Assembly: GCF_030812255.1 (NCBI RefSeq)
Contig: NZ_JAUSSH010000002.1
Span: 558,001 to 622,000, forward strand
Reading direction: 5' to 3'
Length of the DNA stretch: 64,000 nucleotides
Source of the DNA: Paeniglutamicibacter psychrophenolicus
GTDB lineage: Bacteria > Actinomycetota > Actinomycetes > Actinomycetales > Micrococcaceae
Shown: positions 41,562 through 50,441 of the stretch, one piece after another
How positions within the stretch are numbered: the first letter of the stretch is position 1
How the letters are laid out: each line of letters starts with the position of its first letter
Made by a program: the position numbers and the translations under genes
Notes under the pieces: model-generated
Told to the model about the DNA's origin: nothing
The model's database searches: none
What the model saw: the letters and a program-made list of their open reading frames with translations, nothing else

Positions 41562-43226
41562 CTACTTGGCCAGCCAGGTGTCAAAGAACGTCGGGGTGGC
41601 CACCGCGGTGGTTGCGCCCACGTTCCTCAGCTTCTCCGAGTACAGGAAGTGGTTCTGCTGGTCATAGAGCGGCAGCAGGTAGTGCCCCTCGAGCACCAGC
41701 TTCTGCGCCTGTGCGTACTTGTCCTTGCGCTCCGCCTCGTCCGCGGTGGAACCCGCGGCGTCCAGCAGCTCATCGAGCGCCGGGTCCTTGACCTGGGAGA
41801 GGTTGGCGAAGTAGCCCGAGGGCGCCGGGATCGTGGAATCCGAGTGGAAGAGGATGCTCAGCACGCTCGGTCCTACCTTGGTGTAGGGGGCGGACACCAG
41901 GTTGTAGTCGTTCTTGAACAGTTCGCCGTACCAGCTGGAGAGATCCAGCAGGTTGATCTTGATTTCGATGCCCGATTCCTTGGCCGTGGCCTGCAGCTGC
42001 TCAAAGAGCGACTGCTCGGCGGGGATCGATTGGCTGGTGCTCACCGGGAAGACCAGTGACAGGCGCTCCCCGTCCTTGGTCCGGTAGCCCTCGGGGTCGC
42101 GCTCGGTCCAGCCGGCGGCATCCAGCAGTTCCCCGGCCTTGGCCGGGTCGTAGGCAAACAGCGTCTCGGCGGAGTAGGCCAGGGGCTCGACGCTGGAGAG
42201 CGGGGAGTGGGAGCGCGGCGCGGTGCCGAAGAAGAGCGAGTCGATGCCGGCATCCACGTTCACTGCGTGGATGAAGGCCTCGCGGACCTTGGAATCGTTG
42301 AAAGGCGCCTTGGAGGAGTTCAGCTCGATGCGGTTCGAGGCGCCGGGGCGCGGGGCGTCGAGGTGCTTGATTCCCTGGCTCTTGGCCGCTGCTGCAATGG
42401 TGTCCGGCTGGGCGTTGTCGATGACCTGCACCTCGCCGGCCTGCAGTGCTGCGTAGCGGGTGGCGGCCTCGGGGATGAAGCGCCAGGTGATGCCCTCCAG
42501 GTAGGCCGCGCCCTCGTGGCCGTCCGTGGCGACGGGCTGCACATAGTCCTCGTTGCGGACCAGGTTCACCGCGTCCTGCTTCTTCCAGGATTCGACCTTG
42601 AACGGGCCGGTGCCCACCGGGGCCGCGCAATTCTCTTCCTGGCTGCGCTTCAGCGCGGTGGGGGATTCGATGGCGACCCACGGCATGGAGAAGGACTCCA
42701 GCAGCGAGTTGTCCGGGCTCTTGAGCTTCAGTTCGAGGGTGGCCGCATCCAGCGCCTTCATGGAATCGATCTTGCCCAGGGCCAGGTACCCGGTGGAGGA
42801 GGCCGTCTTGGGATCGAGCAGGTGCTCGAAGTTGGCCTTCACTGCGGCGGCGTCCAACGCGGTGCCGTCGGTGAACTTGATGCCCTGCCGGATCTCCACG
42901 GTGCGGGTGAGCCCGTCCTGCGAGACCGTGGAGTCCTCCGCAAGCCACGGGACCAGGTTGCCCTTGGCGTCCTTGGTGTAGAGGGTCTCCAGGTACTGCG
43001 AGGAGACCAGGGCCTGCGGGTAGTTGCCGCCCACATGCGGATCCAGGCAGCTGGGCTCGGCGTCGCCCGAGGCGTATACCAGGGTGCCGCCGGCGACCGG
43101 GGTGCCGGCGTCATTGCCGGACTCGGGAGCAGTGGTGGCCGGGGCGCAGCCGGCAAGCACGAGTGCTGCGGCAAGGCCGAAGGCGGCCGGGAACAGGCGA
43201 CGGGTCAAGGGACGAACGTTATTCAT
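41562..43226 (-). CDS. Extracellular solute-binding lipoprotein, family 5 (system 1)
   Basis: 554 residues. Lipoprotein signal with LAGC, lipidated C27, then a Thr/Ser/Gly linker. The mature part starts GGTLVYASGDAEPSCLDPHV and has the SBP_bac_5 pattern LAEDSTVSQDGLTRTVEIRQGIKFTDG, described here in pieces: the T-V-x-I-R-Q-G-I-K-F-x-D-G motif is the family hallmark. ATG 43224-43226 has AGGAAG eight bases upstream. It resembles the SBP at 58057 along its length. Ligand: oligopeptide, opine, nickel or another small solute; not decidable here. Confidence 0.9.
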   Translation of the reverse strand: MNNVRPLTRRLFPAAFGLAAALVLAGCAPATTAPESGNDAGTPVAGGTLVYASGDAEPSCLDPHVGGNYPQALVSSQYLETLYTKDAKGNLVPWLAEDSTVSQDGLTRTVEIRQGIKFTDGTALDAAAVKANFEHLLDPKTASSTGYLALGKIDSMKALDAATLELKLKSPDNSLLESFSMPWVAIESPTALKRSQEENCAAPVGTGPFKVESWKKQDAVNLVRNEDYVQPVATDGHEGAAYLEGITWRFIPEAATRYAALQAGEVQVIDNAQPDTIAAAAKSQGIKHLDAPRPGASNRIELNSSKAPFNDSKVREAFIHAVNVDAGIDSLFFGTAPRSHSPLSSVEPLAYSAETLFAYDPAKAGELLDAAGWTERDPEGYRTKDGERLSLVFPVSTSQSIPAEQSLFEQLQATAKESGIEIKINLLDLSSWYGELFKNDYNLVSAPYTKVGPSVLSILFHSDSTIPAPSGYFANLSQVKDPALDELLDAAGSTADEAERKDKYAQAQKLVLEGHYLLPLYDQQNHFLYSEKLRNVGATTAVATPTFFDTWLAK

Positions 43227-43596
43227 GAAGCTGCTTCCTGCGAACCAATGAAGATGAAGTGAAGTCGGGTATCCGTCGCCGCCCTCTTGGGGGTCTTGAC
43301 GGGTGGGCACCGCCATCAACCTTAGTCCGGACCCTGCGCCCGGACAGGGGTCTGTGGGAGAGGTCATAACAGGTGCGGGCTGACCCCAAGCTGCACGGTT
43401 TTGGGCCGCGGGGCGTGGTGGAGCCGGCGAACCCCGGCCCCACCACATCCTTTGTGGATCACCGGGGTGTTGGGGATGCCGCCGGGGTGGAGGGTCCGGA
43501 GGTCGATGGCGGCGAGGGTGGCGTTCATCGGCCGGGCCCGAAAATCCGGCACGCGCAGGCATGTTGTGGACAGGCACGCAGTGCCACCATGGAAGC
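43227..43596. promoter_or_regulatory. Divergent region between ABC system 1 and the hydrolase gene; shared element at 43362-43374
   Basis: In the direction of the ABC operon (minus strand) ACCTGTTATGACC runs from 43374 to 43362. ACCTCTTATGACC lies in the same relative orientation upstream of the paralogous SBP gene (57846-57858), 12 of 13 bases alike. It may be an operator, or TATGAC may be a -10 box. Between it and the SBP start, GACCCCTG, GTCCGG, CAGGGTC and CCGGAC (about 43352-43325 on the minus strand) can pair as two interleaved helices. I see no gene in the region. Confidence 0.45.
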
Positions 43597-44526
43597 ATGC
43601 AGATACCACTGCGGCCCGAAGATCTGCGTTCCTGCCGTTCGCACCCGCGCACCATCGCGGACACCGCCGCGGGGCCCGTGGAATACGCCGACCGGGGCCA
43701 AGGCGAGCCCATCCTTGCGGTGCACGGCACCCTGGGGGGCTGCGACCAGGGATTGGTGGCCACTGAATTCTTCCGGGTCAACGGGTTCCGCATCATTGCC
43801 CCGAGCCGCCCGGGTTACCTGGGGACACCGCTGTCCACGGGAAGTTCGCCCGCGGAACAGGCCGACGCCTTGGCGGCCTTGCTGGACGAGATCGGCATCA
43901 ATGGAATCTCGGTGTTTGGTGGCTCGGGCGGCGGCCCCGCGGCCTATGCCCTGGCCGCCAGGCACCCGGAGAAGGTCTCGCGGCTGCTCCAGGTCGACTC
44001 CATCAGCCATTCGGTCGCCCCGGTGCCGTTCGCCAGGCTGGGCGCCAGGGATCCGGCCATCAAGCTGCAGCTGTGGTTCCTCCGCCATTCCGCGGCCCCG
44101 ATGCTGAAGTTCCTGTTCCGGCGGTTCGGCCAGATGTCCGGGGCCCGGGCCGCCGACCTGGCGGCCGCCGTGGCCGCCGATCCGGTCCGGATCGCGCACC
44201 TCGAGGCCATCCTCCTGGCATCCTCCGGCTGGGCGGGACGCCGCGAGGGACTCGACAACGACCTTGTGACCTTCAGGGCGCTGGCCCCGTTGGGCCTCGA
44301 GGCCATCACGTGCCCCACGCTCATCATGCATGCCTCCGGGGACGCGACCGTGCCGCCGGAGAACGCCCGGAATGCCCACGAGCGGATCCCCGGCTCCGAG
44401 CTCTACTGGATGGAGGGATCCCACCTGTCCTTCTTTCTCGAGGAGGGCGACACGGCCCCCGGCTACGCGCTCGAGTGGCTGCGGGGGAACAGTCCCGCAG
44501 GCCGGGTGCCCGAGCCAGGGCCTTGA
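43597..44526 (+). CDS. Alpha/beta-hydrolase family protein
   Basis: 309 residues from the chosen ATG; the frame is open 12 codons further. LAVHGTLGGCDQGL is the oxyanion H-G region, the nucleophile elbow is GGSGGGPAAYALA, a candidate acid is the D of HASGDATVPPENA and the histidine is in EGSHLSFFLEEGD. A helical cap (about 150-225) lies between. Substrate unknown; haloalkane/epoxide hydrolase-like layout but without their specific residues. It ends just before a bidirectional terminator. Confidence 0.72.
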   Translation: MQIPLRPEDLRSCRSHPRTIADTAAGPVEYADRGQGEPILAVHGTLGGCDQGLVATEFFRVNGFRIIAPSRPGYLGTPLSTGSSPAEQADALAALLDEIGINGISVFGGSGGGPAAYALAARHPEKVSRLLQVDSISHSVAPVPFARLGARDPAIKLQLWFLRHSAAPMLKFLFRRFGQMSGARAADLAAAVAADPVRIAHLEAILLASSGWAGRREGLDNDLVTFRALAPLGLEAITCPTLIMHASGDATVPPENARNAHERIPGSELYWMEGSHLSFFLEEGDTAPGYALEWLRGNSPAGRVPEPGP

Positions 44527-44562
44527 GCTTGCAGTCTTCCCGTGGAGTGGCGGGAAATGAAA

Positions 44563-44600
44563 ATCGCCGGGCTCCCCGGCAATTCGGGGATCCCGGCGAT
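44563..44600. terminator. Bidirectional terminator between converging genes
   Basis: ATCGCCGGG at 44563-44571 pairs with CCCGGCGAT at 44592-44600, and TCCCC/GGGGA inside (44573-44577, 44586-44590) extend it. On the minus strand an ATTTTCATTT stretch follows, serving the NmrA-like gene. Confidence 0.75.
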
Positions 44601-44625
44601 CCGCCAGGTGGAACCTCGGGCAGGG

Positions 44626-45234
44626 TCAGGCGCTGGCCACCGTGAAGCGGCGGTGCAGGTGCTTCGGGTCCTCGATTTCATCCAGCGCGGCAACGGCGAA
44701 GTCGCCGGTGCTCACGTGGTCCCCGGCCGGGGAATCGTTGCCCAGCACGATGTTGCCGGTGGCCTCGCCCGGGGCAATCACCGGGGCGGGGGCCAGCATG
44801 GTCCAGTCCAGGCCCGAGGCCGAGGTGTAGAAGTCCAGGACCTCGCCCATGGTGCGGGCCTCGGGCATGTACTCCTCGGGGAACCCGGGGGTGTTGAACA
44901 GGCGGACCCCATCGACTTCGGTAGCGCCGGCTCCGCCGACGACGAAGACACGGGCAGGGACCAGGGTCTCGGAGATCTCTTCATGGGCGTCGATGAACGG
45001 CTGGTGGGAATCGCCGGTGCGCGATGGCGGGATCGAGAAGACGACGACGTCATTTTCCTTGGCCAGTGCGCGGTAGGCCGCGGTGTCGCCGAGTTCGGCG
45101 GTGGTTGCGGAGGCGGCTCCGGCGACCTCGCGCCCGCTGCGGGACACCGCGGTGACCTCGTGGCCACGCTTGGCGGCCTCGGCAACGATCTGGCTGCCGA
45201 CCATTCCGGTGGCTCCGTATACGGCAATCTTCAT
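44626..45234 (-). CDS. NAD(P)-binding NmrA/SDR-like oxidoreductase
   Basis: 202 residues. GATGMVG at 7-13 is the Rossmann motif after MKIAVY, with VTAVSRSGREVAG following as expected for an NADP-binding atypical SDR; no Y-x3-K dyad is visible, typical of NmrA-like or BVR-B-like proteins. FVVGGAGATEVDG and LDWTMLAPAPVI are family regions. ATG 45232-45234 has AAGGAA eight bases before it. It is divergent from an HxlR regulator, a very common pairing in actinobacteria, and is likely its target. Confidence 0.8.
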   Translation of the reverse strand: MKIAVYGATGMVGSQIVAEAAKRGHEVTAVSRSGREVAGAASATTAELGDTAAYRALAKENDVVVFSIPPSRTGDSHQPFIDAHEEISETLVPARVFVVGGAGATEVDGVRLFNTPGFPEEYMPEARTMGEVLDFYTSASGLDWTMLAPAPVIAPGEATGNIVLGNDSPAGDHVSTGDFAVAALDEIEDPKHLHRRFTVASA

Positions 45235-45294
45235 GGGTGGTTCCTTGATCTCTAGGGTGGCGGGCGGGCGGGCCTGCCGTGTCATTGCCCCAAT

Positions 45295-45311
45295 GATATC
45301 CAATTGATATC
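45295..45311. promoter_or_regulatory. Candidate HxlR operator
   Basis: Two GATATC palindromes at 45295-45300 and 45306-45311 are separated by CAATT, in the 105-base divergent gap. TGATATC-N4-TGATATC in this position is a plausible target for the HxlR-type regulator, which would control both directions. Confidence 0.45.
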
Positions 45312-45339
45312 GAGTACCTCAACGTAATATGGTTACCCC

Positions 45340-45717
45340 ATGGATACCACTGGTGCGGCTTTCGATGTCATGAGCCCCGACTGCCCCTCGCGTCTGGTCC
45401 TGCAACGCATGGGTGACAAATGGACGCCGCTGGTGTTCCTGGCCCTGAAGTCCGGGCCCCGCCGCTTCTCGCAGCTGAGGGCCGACATCGGTGGGGTCAC
45501 ACCCAAGGTTCTCACCCAAACACTTCGCCAGCTAGAACGTGACGGCTTGTTGACCCGCACCATCTACCCCGAGATCCCGCCCCGGGTGGAATACGAACTC
45601 ACCAGGCTCGGCGGCACCCTGCTCGGTCCCCTGGAAGTCATGCGGGAATGGTCGCAAATCCATGCCGCATCCATCCTCCGGGCACGGAGCGACTACGACG
45701 AACTCCACAATGCCTAG
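45340..45717 (+). CDS. HxlR-family transcriptional regulator
   Basis: 125 residues, the usual HxlR length. C15 in PDCPSRLVLQRMGDKWTPLVF is the conserved redox/effector cysteine position of the family; GPRRFSQLRADIGGVTPKVLTQTLRQLERDGL is the helix-turn-helix, here cited only for its R-F-S-x-L and L-T-x-x-L-R-x-L-E-x-D-G-L residues; the wing is YPEIPPRVEYELT. Probably senses electrophiles or thiol stress and controls the divergent oxidoreductase. Confidence 0.88.
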   Translation: MDTTGAAFDVMSPDCPSRLVLQRMGDKWTPLVFLALKSGPRRFSQLRADIGGVTPKVLTQTLRQLERDGLLTRTIYPEIPPRVEYELTRLGGTLLGPLEVMREWSQIHAASILRARSDYDELHNA

Positions 45718-45830
45718 CCGAGGCCGGAAGATCTTCGCCCCGAGGGCAATCCGCTTACACGGTGGTTCCGAATACCTGGTGTCGGCAACGCAGCTGCGTT
45801 GAAGATCGACAGGAACCCAAGGAGCCCACC

Positions 45831-46283
45831 ATGGCCTCGACACACACCACCACCCACCGCACTCTGGTGCAATATGTTGCACTGGCCGCTGGCGCGGTAT
45901 TCCTGCTGGTTGGTGTCCTGGGATTCATCCCCGGCATCACCAGCAACACCGAACACCTGGGGATGGCCGGACACCACTCCAGCTCAATGTTGCTCGGCAT
46001 CTTCCAGGTCTCGGTCCTGCACAACAGTGTCCACCTGCTCTTCGGCGTCCTGGGTGTCATGCTGTGGCGCAACGCGGCGAAGGCGAAGGCGTTCCTGGTC
46101 GTCGGTGGGATTGTCTACTTGGTCCTGGGCTTCTACGGGGTCTTCATCGACCAAGCCAGCGCCGCAAACTTCGTCCCGGTCAACACGGCTGACAACGTGC
46201 TGCACTTTGCACTCGGCGTTGGCATGGCCGGACTGGGCCTGGTTCTTGGCCGGAATCCGGCCCCGGCCCGCCGCGCGTCCTAG
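45831..46283 (+). CDS. DUF4383-family membrane protein
   Basis: 150 residues with four hydrophobic helices: VQYVALAAGAVFLLVGVLGFIPG, MLLGIFQVSVLHNSVHLLFG (partly), KAFLVVGGIVYLVLGFYG and DNVLHFALGVGMAGLGLVLG. The F-x-x-x-x-L-H-N-x-V-H motif is the DUF4383 hallmark. ATG 45831 follows AAGGAG. It follows the HxlR gene by about 110 bases. Role unknown. Confidence 0.8.
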   Translation: MASTHTTTHRTLVQYVALAAGAVFLLVGVLGFIPGITSNTEHLGMAGHHSSSMLLGIFQVSVLHNSVHLLFGVLGVMLWRNAAKAKAFLVVGGIVYLVLGFYGVFIDQASAANFVPVNTADNVLHFALGVGMAGLGLVLGRNPAPARRAS

Positions 46284-46491
46284 GCACGTCCCCGCCGCAA
46301 ACTGAAGCCGATCCCGGGACCCGCCGTACGTTCACATGGTGAATCGTGCGGCGGGTCTCCTGCTGCCGCGGCTGTGTGGTGCAGCAGCCGCCAGGAAGTC
46401 GTTGTTACTGCCACGGACAGGTATCCTCAATCGCAGCAGAACATGCCGCCTCGACTTCCAGGTGCGGCACCCCGAACAAAGGATGCGCCGC

Positions 46492-47961
46492 ATGCTGGCA
46501 CTGGCTGCCGCCTCCCCGATCGTGGTGGCCATGGCCCTGTTCTTCGCCAAGACCAGGGCGACCACCATGGCGACCTGGTCGCTGGTCACCGGGGTGCTGG
46601 CAGCGATCTTCTTTTTCCCCACCCCGCTGGCTGAATTGCTGGACGCCGGGGCCATGTTCGGCCCCACCATCCTCGAGGTGCTGCTGATCCTCTTCGCCGG
46701 GGTGCTGCTCTCGCGCATCACCACCGAAACCGGCGCCATGGACAGGATCTCCGGCTGGCTGCGCCAAAGCGCCTCGAACCAACAGGCCGGGACGGTGCTG
46801 GTGATCTTCGGGCTGGTCCCGTTTGCCGAATCCGTCACCGGGTTCGGCATCGGTGTCACTGTGGGTGTCCCGCTGCTGCTGCAGCTGGGTCATTCGATCA
46901 AGCGCTCGGCGATCCTGAGCCTGCTGGGGCTGGTGGCGGTCCCGTGGGGAGCGCTCGGCCCCGGCACCCTCGTGGCGGCGGACCTGGCCGGACTCACCCT
47001 TTTCGACGTGGGCGTACGCTCGGCACTGATGACCCTGCCGGTGGTGCTGGGTGCGGGAATCGTCTCCTGGCTGGTGCTGCGGGCCGGCTCGCCCCACCCC
47101 GGGCGGCTGCTGGCGCACCTATTGGGTGCCGCGGTGCTGCTCAACGCCGGAATCCTCGCCGCCAACCTGCTCATGGGAACCCCGCCGGCCGGAATCGTCG
47201 GTTCCCTGCTGGTGTTGGCCGTGCACCTGCTGGCGTTCAAGGTCGGAGGCACCCTGGTGTCCGCCGGACGTGCGGTCTGGGTGGCATTGCTGCCCTACGG
47301 GGTGCTCACCGTCGGGCTGCTGGTGGCCAGGGCACTGACCTCCCCCATGGAACCCTCGCTGCTCAAGCGCGCACTGACCAGCGGCGGGGTGTGGCTGGTT
47401 GTCGCCTGCCTGGTCGCACAATATGCCTCCGCCTCGCTCGGCGGAGGCAACCGGAAACTGCGCACGCGGGCCCATGTGGCCTACCGAAGCTGGATCCCGA
47501 TCGGGGTGACCACCGGGGGCTTCACCATCCTCGGAGCCCTGCTTGCGGCCACCGGCATGGGCAGGGAACTGGGCGCGGCGCTCGCCGGGATCGGCACCGG
47601 ATACCTGGTGCTGGGGCCGGTCATCAACGGGCTGGCCGGCTTCATCTCCGGATCCAACACCGCGGCAAACTCCATGCTCGCGGCAACCCAGGCGCAAGCG
47701 GCCACCGCGATGGGTTCCTCGGTGCTGCAGATCGTCGCGGTTTCCAATGTCACCGCCTCGATGGCCACGATGCTCTCGCCCTCGCGGATCCTGCTGGCCT
47801 ACGGGCTGGCCATCTTGCCGGTGGCCTCGGTTTCCGGTTCCGTCCCGGAGGAAGAGCCGCCGAGCGAGCACGAGGTCACCGCGTGGATCGCCCCGCGGCT
47901 CGGGGTGCTGTTGGTCATCGTGTGCACGCTGCTGGGCGCGGTCACCTGGGTGATTCACTAG
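46492..47961 (+). CDS. LctP/LldP-family L-lactate permease-like transporter
   Basis: 489 residues with about 12-13 hydrophobic segments. FGLVPFAESVTGFGIGVTVGVPLL resembles the G-F-G-x-P-V region of LctP, and GPVINGLAGFISGSNTAANSM near 370-390 carries the conserved G-S-N-T-A-x-N-x-M motif. That makes lactate or glycolate the expected substrate. It lacks the usual length of LldP (about 550), and shorter members often have other substrates. I start at ATG 46492 with AAAGG nine bases upstream; the longer open frame before it is not membrane-like. Confidence 0.78.
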   Translation: MLALAAASPIVVAMALFFAKTRATTMATWSLVTGVLAAIFFFPTPLAELLDAGAMFGPTILEVLLILFAGVLLSRITTETGAMDRISGWLRQSASNQQAGTVLVIFGLVPFAESVTGFGIGVTVGVPLLLQLGHSIKRSAILSLLGLVAVPWGALGPGTLVAADLAGLTLFDVGVRSALMTLPVVLGAGIVSWLVLRAGSPHPGRLLAHLLGAAVLLNAGILAANLLMGTPPAGIVGSLLVLAVHLLAFKVGGTLVSAGRAVWVALLPYGVLTVGLLVARALTSPMEPSLLKRALTSGGVWLVVACLVAQYASASLGGGNRKLRTRAHVAYRSWIPIGVTTGGFTILGALLAATGMGRELGAALAGIGTGYLVLGPVINGLAGFISGSNTAANSMLAATQAQAATAMGSSVLQIVAVSNVTASMATMLSPSRILLAYGLAILPVASVSGSVPEEEPPSEHEVTAWIAPRLGVLLVIVCTLLGAVTWVIH

Positions 47962-48003
47962 CTGGCTGCCGGCAAGTCGGCCAAGGGCAGTGCACCGACG
48001 CGG

Positions 48004-48300
48004 CTACTCGTCCTCGGAAGAATGCAGCCGGCGGCGGGCGCTGAGCAGTTCCACCTCCGGCCGCGAGGCGACCAGCCGCTCGATCCCGTCGAGCACCTCG
48101 ATCACGTGGGCGGCGTCGGCCGCGACGAGCCCGGCGGAGATCCCGGCACGCCGGTGCAGTTGCTGCCTGGCGGTCTCCGCGACGGACACCTCGAAGCGGC
48201 GGTGGATCTCGGCCAGGATCGGGCGCACGACGGAGCGCTTGGCCTTGAGCGAGTGCACCTCGCCGAGCAGCAGGTCGAACTCGATCCATCCAAACCACAT
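48004..48300 (-). CDS. DUF503 (YlxP-like) protein
   Basis: 98 residues. The family signature is nearly complete: EFDLLLGEVHSLKAKRSVVRPIL, of which H-S-L-K-x-K-R-x-V-x-x-P-I/L are the key residues, then FEVSVAETARQQLHRRAGISAGLVA in pieces. YlxP proteins are usually between infB and rbfA and bind RNA or ribosomes; here it is alone. ATG 48298-48300 is chosen over one six codons upstream because it opens the conserved MWFGWIEFDL. Confidence 0.88.
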   Translation of the reverse strand: MWFGWIEFDLLLGEVHSLKAKRSVVRPILAEIHRRFEVSVAETARQQLHRRAGISAGLVAADAAHVIEVLDGIERLVASRPEVELLSARRRLHSSEDE

Positions 48301-48360
48301 GGTTACATCATGCGCCACGCCTCGCCCGTTTGCCGGCCAGGCGGGGGCTGCGCGTGGTTT

Positions 48361-49638
48361 CTAGCGCACGCCGTTCTCGGCGATGGCAGCGGCCAGCACC
48401 GGGGCCAGGCGCTTGACGCCCTCGCGGATTTTTTCCTCGGGGACCGCGCTGAAGGCCAGGCGCAGCCGGTGGCTGGGTTCGTCGTTGGGGCTGAAGGCGG
48501 CTCCCGGGATGAAGACCACCCCGGCCTCGATGCCCTGGGACAGCAGCGCATAGGTGTCGATTCCCTCCGGCAGGGTGACCCAGATGAAGAAGCCGCCCTC
48601 GGGCCGGGTGTAGCCGACACCCTCCGGCATGTACTCATCCAGCGCCTCGAGCATCGCGGCGCAACGCCCGGCGTACAGCTCCCGGTAGGTCTGGATCTGC
48701 CCGCGCCAGTCGTGCCCGTCGAGATACTTGCTGATCAGCATCTGGTTGAACGTTGCCGGGCAGAGCGTGACGGCCTCGGCGGCGAGGTAGAAGCGGCGGA
48801 ACAGGTGGGTGGGGACCACCGCCCAGCCGATGCGCAGGCCGGGGGCGAGGATCTTGGAGAACGAGCCCATGTAGATGACGTTCTCGGGGTAGTCGGCGCG
48901 CAGCGGGCGGATCGGCTCGCCGGAGTAGCGCAGCATCCCGTAGGGGTTGTCCTCCAGGATGAGGATGTTTTCCTCGATGCAGATCTCGGCGATTTCCGCG
49001 CGGCGTTCGGCGGCCAGGGTGATGCCCGAGGGGTTGTTGAAATTGGGGATCGTGTAGAGGAACTTGATCCGTGCGCCGGCCTCGCGCAGCTGCCCGATGC
49101 GTTGGCGCAGCGCGGAGGGAATGAGCCCGTGCTCGTCCGTGCCGATGGGTTCTGCACGCACCTGGTAGGCCTCGAAGGTGTTCAGCGCGCCCACATAGGT
49201 GGGGTCCTCGCACAATACGGTGTCCCCGGGGTTGCAGAAGACCTTGCAGGCGACATCCTGTGCGGCTTGTGACCCGGTGGTGACGACAATGTTATCCGGG
49301 TCGACCCCGGTGATCCCTTCCTCGGCCATGACCTCGCAGATCTGGGCGCGAAGTTCCTCGGTGCCCTGGCCGCTGCCGTACTGCAACGCCGTCATGCCCT
49401 GGTTCGCGATCAGCTCCGAGGCCATGGCCCCGAGCTTTTCCAGCGGCAGGGACTGCAGGTACGGGTTGCCGCCGGCCAGCGAAACCAGTGACGGGTCCAG
49501 GGAAAGTTCAAAGACGTCGCGGACCGCGGACTGCTTAATGTGCGAGGCGCGTTCGGAGAAGAGCGACTCGTGCGCGGCGGCGCGTTCGAGGGCGATTTCG
49601 GTTTCACTGCCCGCAAGGGGTCCTGTAATTGAGCTCAC
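48361..49638 (-). CDS. PLP-dependent aminotransferase, class I (MocR/LysN-like)
   Basis: 425 residues. YGSGQGTEELR, TTGSQAAQDV, DPTYVGALN and IPNFNNPSGI follow in order, then EDNPYGMLRYSG and the PLP lysine in MGSFSKILAPGLRIGW near 262-266. The C-terminus has RLAFSAVPEEKIREGV. It is a stand-alone relative of MocR catalytic domains such as 2-aminoadipate or aromatic aminotransferases (LysN, AruH). No HTH is present. Substrate unknown. Confidence 0.85.
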   Translation of the reverse strand: MSSITGPLAGSETEIALERAAAHESLFSERASHIKQSAVRDVFELSLDPSLVSLAGGNPYLQSLPLEKLGAMASELIANQGMTALQYGSGQGTEELRAQICEVMAEEGITGVDPDNIVVTTGSQAAQDVACKVFCNPGDTVLCEDPTYVGALNTFEAYQVRAEPIGTDEHGLIPSALRQRIGQLREAGARIKFLYTIPNFNNPSGITLAAERRAEIAEICIEENILILEDNPYGMLRYSGEPIRPLRADYPENVIYMGSFSKILAPGLRIGWAVVPTHLFRRFYLAAEAVTLCPATFNQMLISKYLDGHDWRGQIQTYRELYAGRCAAMLEALDEYMPEGVGYTRPEGGFFIWVTLPEGIDTYALLSQGIEAGVVFIPGAAFSPNDEPSHRLRLAFSAVPEEKIREGVKRLAPVLAAAIAENGVR

Positions 49639-49682
49639 ATCCGAACCTTATCAACAGTTGTTGCCTATACGTCAACACCTGG

Positions 49683-50339
49683 CTATTTCTGGCTCAAGTA
49701 CTCGTTGACGTCGATGCCATTGAGCAGGACCTTCGCTTCGCCCGTGCCGGCGGCAACCATCGCGGTATAGGTGAGCTGGGCGATGATGCGCGGATCGTCG
49801 CACACCCCGCCCGAGCTGAGCTCCCCGGTCAGTTTCACCGTGACCGTGTCGCCGGCGACGGAGGATGAGACGTATGTGAGGTTCGAGCTCGCGAGCGCAT
49901 TCATCAAGCCCGATTCGCCGTGCTGCGCGTCCTTGTCATCGAGCAGGTCGCTCATCGCCGCCTCCACCTGGCTGGCGTACACCACCGGCCCGGTCTCCGT
50001 GGCCACGATGCTGTCGCCGCACCCGATCATCGGGCCGGATTTTCCCTGGTCGTTGAGGGCTACGTAGAAGATCGTCAAGGCCGATGTCGTGGTCGAAGGG
50101 CTCGTGGCGGGCGCCGTTTCCGAGGGCGAAGGCGTGGGTGTGGCCGTGACGGAGGGGGACGGGGTGGCGCTCGCGGGTGTGTCCGTTGCCGGTGCCGTGG
50201 AGGAGGGGACCCCGGACTCCGGAATCCCGGTCGTGGTCGGGGCTTCGGCGGGACCGCCGAAGCAGCCCGACAGCGAAAGGGCCAAGCCGGCACCCGCCAC
50301 CGAGGCCAGCGAAAGCCTGATTATTCGATTCCGGAGCAT
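49683..50339 (-). CDS. Lipoprotein, GerMN-like
   Basis: 218 residues. Lipoprotein signal ending LSGC (C26), followed by about 60 residues rich in Thr, Pro, Ser and Ala. The C-terminal 120 residues (SALTIFYVALND, SQVEAAMSDLLDDKD, NLTYVSSSVAGDTVTVKLTGEL, AQLTYTAMVAAG) fit the GerMN domain pattern of beta-alpha elements found in GerM and LpqB-like proteins. I start at ATG 50337-50339 so that the signal peptide is properly placed; the longer frame adds 17 residues. Cell-surface role unknown. Confidence 0.7.
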   Translation of the reverse strand: MLRNRIIRLSLASVAGAGLALSLSGCFGGPAEAPTTTGIPESGVPSSTAPATDTPASATPSPSVTATPTPSPSETAPATSPSTTTSALTIFYVALNDQGKSGPMIGCGDSIVATETGPVVYASQVEAAMSDLLDDKDAQHGESGLMNALASSNLTYVSSSVAGDTVTVKLTGELSSGGVCDDPRIIAQLTYTAMVAAGTGEAKVLLNGIDVNEYLSQK

Positions 50340-50441
50340 GGCACCCAACCCCTTCTTGGCAACGACGCCGGCCACTGCGGCCACTTCCAACCTAGGCGAA
50401 AGGCGGGCGCCGAAACCAGCACGGGGGTGTTGCGGTTGGGT

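Noticed and set aside
43227-43400. A SAM-type riboswitch in the leader of ABC system 1
   Set aside because: The conserved SAM-I, SAM-II or SAM-IV core sequences are not present; only generic pairing is visible.
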